A stretch of DNA of 25,442 nt from JBDRGC01 sp043818215 (GTDB lineage: Bacteria; Chloroflexota; Anaerolineae; Anaerolineales; UBA11858), in assembly GCA_043818215.1 (NCBI GenBank), contig JBDRGC010000441.1, forward strand, positions 1 through 25,442, read 5' to 3'. The notes beneath the pieces are model-generated. The model had not been told where the DNA came from, made no database searches, and saw only the letters and a program-made list of their open reading frames with translations. Made by a program: the position numbers and the translations under genes. Shown piece by piece: positions 23,969 through 25,442 of this stretch (its first letter is position 1; each line of letters opens with the position of its first letter).

Positions 23969-25195
23969 ATGGAAACCCCCTGGAAGCATCGTTTTGCTCA
24001 ACGTACACAGCGAATGGGTAGCTCGGCTATCCGTGAGTTATTGAAACTCACCCAAATTCCTGGATTGATCTCGTTTGCCGGTGGATTGCCGGCCCCTGAT
24101 GTTTTTCCGGTGGATGAGTTCAAGAAGGCTTGCGATGTTGTTTTGAGCGAAGTTGGCTCTCTAGCTTTGCAGTATGGTACTACAGAAGGTTATCTACCCT
24201 TGCGCGAGATGATAGCCAGGAATTCGGAGCGCTATGGGATCAACATTGCTCCTGATAATATCCAAATAACATCAGGTTCCCAACAGGCACTCGATTTGCT
24301 GGGGAAGATACTCATTAACCCAGGTGACAGGGTTTTGGTTGAGGCTCCCACCTATTTGGGTGCTTTGCAAGCCTGGAATGCCTATAACCCGGAATATGTT
24401 ACCGTTCCTATTGACGAGTATGGTATGCAGACCGATGTTCTGGAAGAAGCGTTGCGAACAGGTCCAAAGTTCATATATGTGTTACCGAACTTCCAGAATC
24501 CCACTGGCATGACTCTGACACTGGAGCGGCGCAAGGTGCTCGTTGAATTGGCAGATCGTTATGGAGTCCCGATTATCGAAGATGACCCTTACGGTCAATT
24601 GCGTTACGAAGGGGAACATCTGCCTTCTGTGGTGACATTGGATGATCAATACCGCAACAACGGCGATGCCAAATATCATGGCAATGTCATTTATTTGAGC
24701 ACTTTCTCCAAAACTATGGCTCCGGGTATTCGTCTGGCCTGGGTGGTGGCCCCATCGGAGGTGATTACTAAGCTCGTGCAGGCCAAACAAGGCGCCGATT
24801 TACACACCTCCACTTTCAATCAGATGTTGGCTTATGAGGTGGCCCGCGACGGTTTCATTGACAAACATATTCGCGTGATCCGCGAGACTTATGGCGAACG
24901 GCGCGATGCGATGTTGGAAGCCATGGAAATCCACTTCCCCGAAGGGGTCCGCTGGACACACCCCGAAGGTGGTATGTTCCTGTGGGTGACCTTACCTGAG
25001 GGCTTTAGCTCCGCCGCTGCATTCCCTAAGGCCATTGAGGAAAAGGTGGCCTTTGTTCCTGGCGCACCGTTCTTCCCTAATGGCGGTGGTGAGAACACCA
25101 TGCGGCTTAACTTTTCCCACTCATCCCCAGATTTGATTCGAGAGGGGATTGCCCGTTTGGGCAAAGTGCTGCGTGATGAATTGGGAGCGGTTTAA
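23969..25195 (+). CDS. PLP-dependent aminotransferase, LysN/2-aminoadipate type
   Basis: A fold-type I aminotransferase of 408 residues, cytoplasmic. Motifs: ISFAGGLPAPDVFP near the N-terminus, LQYGTTEGYLPLRE, ITSGSQQALDLLGK, PTYLGALQA, the LPNFQNPTG substrate loop, EDDPYGQLRYEG with the PLP-ring Asp, the Schiff-base lysine Lys248 in STFSKTMAPGIRLAW, and the carboxylate-binding Arg in MRLNFSHSS. This set is typical of the MocR-less LysN/2-aminoadipate/branched-chain group, which often has broad specificity, so the true substrate is open. The ATG at 23969 is chosen because AAAGGAG lies just upstream. The frame extends 11 codons further through the terminator, which is not credible. The stop is followed by a strong terminator. 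Confidence 0.93.
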   Translation: METPWKHRFAQRTQRMGSSAIRELLKLTQIPGLISFAGGLPAPDVFPVDEFKKACDVVLSEVGSLALQYGTTEGYLPLREMIARNSERYGINIAPDNIQITSGSQQALDLLGKILINPGDRVLVEAPTYLGALQAWNAYNPEYVTVPIDEYGMQTDVLEEALRTGPKFIYVLPNFQNPTGMTLTLERRKVLVELADRYGVPIIEDDPYGQLRYEGEHLPSVVTLDDQYRNNGDAKYHGNVIYLSTFSKTMAPGIRLAWVVAPSEVITKLVQAKQGADLHTSTFNQMLAYEVARDGFIDKHIRVIRETYGERRDAMLEAMEIHFPEGVRWTHPEGGMFLWVTLPEGFSSAAAFPKAIEEKVAFVPGAPFFPNGGGENTMRLNFSHSSPDLIREGIARLGKVLRDELGAV

Positions 25196-25232
25196 GCAGC
25201 CTGATTACCGTGCATAAGCAAAATACAAACGA

Positions 25233-25266
25233 GCGGCGCAGGTTTCCTGCGCCGCTTGTTGCTTTT
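25233..25266 (+). terminator. Intrinsic terminator after the aminotransferase
   Basis: GCGGCGCAGG (25233-25242) and CCTGCGCCGC (25246-25255) form a perfect 10-bp stem with loop TTT, extended by A-T and wobble pairs. TTGTTGCTTTT follows. It lies 38 nt past the stop codon. Confidence 0.88.
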
Positions 25267-25283
25267 GGTTAGTCAAGAGATGA

Positions 25284-25442
25284 GAGATTGGAGATTAGGA
25301 GATTGGAGATTGGGAGATTGGAGATAAGGAGATTATTAGTCTATAATCTCCAATCTCCAATCTCCTAATCCCCAATCCCCAATCCCCAATCCCCAATCCC
25401 CAATCCCCAATCCCCAATCCCCAATCCCCAATCCCCAATCCC
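25284..25442. repeat. Heptamer tract with opposed arms at the window end
   Basis: A left block of GGAGATT-like 7- to 8-nt units (25284-25337) faces a right block of AATCTCC-like units (from 25344), so the two can pair. From 25370 the right block becomes ten exact CCCCAAT units and runs off the end of the window. The unit CCCCAAT fits the CCCCART heptamer of cyanobacterial short tandem repeats. Confidence 0.93.

Overview
This 25.4 kb window looks like ordinary chromosome from a moderately GC-rich bacterium. The best guess is a member of the Chloroflexota (Anaerolineae-like). That assignment is an inference. It rests on a serine hydroxymethyltransferase-aminomethyltransferase fusion, paired Tat-exported L,D-transpeptidases, a fused PhnE-type permease, and intergenic DNA full of heptanucleotide tandem repeats and long inverted repeats. 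No phage, rRNA or CRISPR locus is visible.

Layout. Positions 123-6137 are read leftwards: a beta-rich lipoprotein, an HD-domain hydrolase, a SanA/YdcF-like membrane protein, and a PhnD-PhnC-PhnE type ABC importer. In the importer an intrinsic terminator separates the binding protein from the ATPase and permease. From 6406 the genes are read rightwards: folC, lon, a Schlafen/AlbA_2-type ATP-binding regulator, and two tandem L,D-transpeptidases. These are followed by a leftward tRNA-Gln(CUG) with a near-consensus promoter. Then come an unnamed 569-aa protein with a nucleoside-phosphorylase-like C-terminus, the molybdenum subunit of a xanthine dehydrogenase-family enzyme without its partner subunits, a small AT-richer pair (ribbon-helix-helix-like protein plus HNH endonuclease), the glyA-gcvT fusion, a possible MITE, a 53-codon small ORF with a terminator, and a PLP aminotransferase.

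How the genes may fit together. FolC polyglutamylates folate, and the GlyA-GcvT fusion makes and uses 5,10-methylene-tetrahydrofolate, so one-carbon metabolism is represented twice. The phosphorylase-like protein and the xanthine dehydrogenase-like subunit could both act on purines, but this is only suggested by adjacency. The HNH pair has the layout of a small mobile or defence-type module.

Most notable non-coding signal. At least eight tracts of 7-nt (once 8-nt) tandem repeats occur. Each tract has its own unit, and most end within about 5-20 nt of a start codon or Shine-Dalgarno. Others have entered coding sequence in frame: the C-terminus of the SanA-like protein, a loop of the molybdenum hydroxylase, and probably the linker of the Schlafen-like protein. 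Two further dispersed inverted-repeat families, about 75-105 bp long, occupy other gaps. The repeat system, the MITE-like element and the fusion proteins are the main points to follow up.
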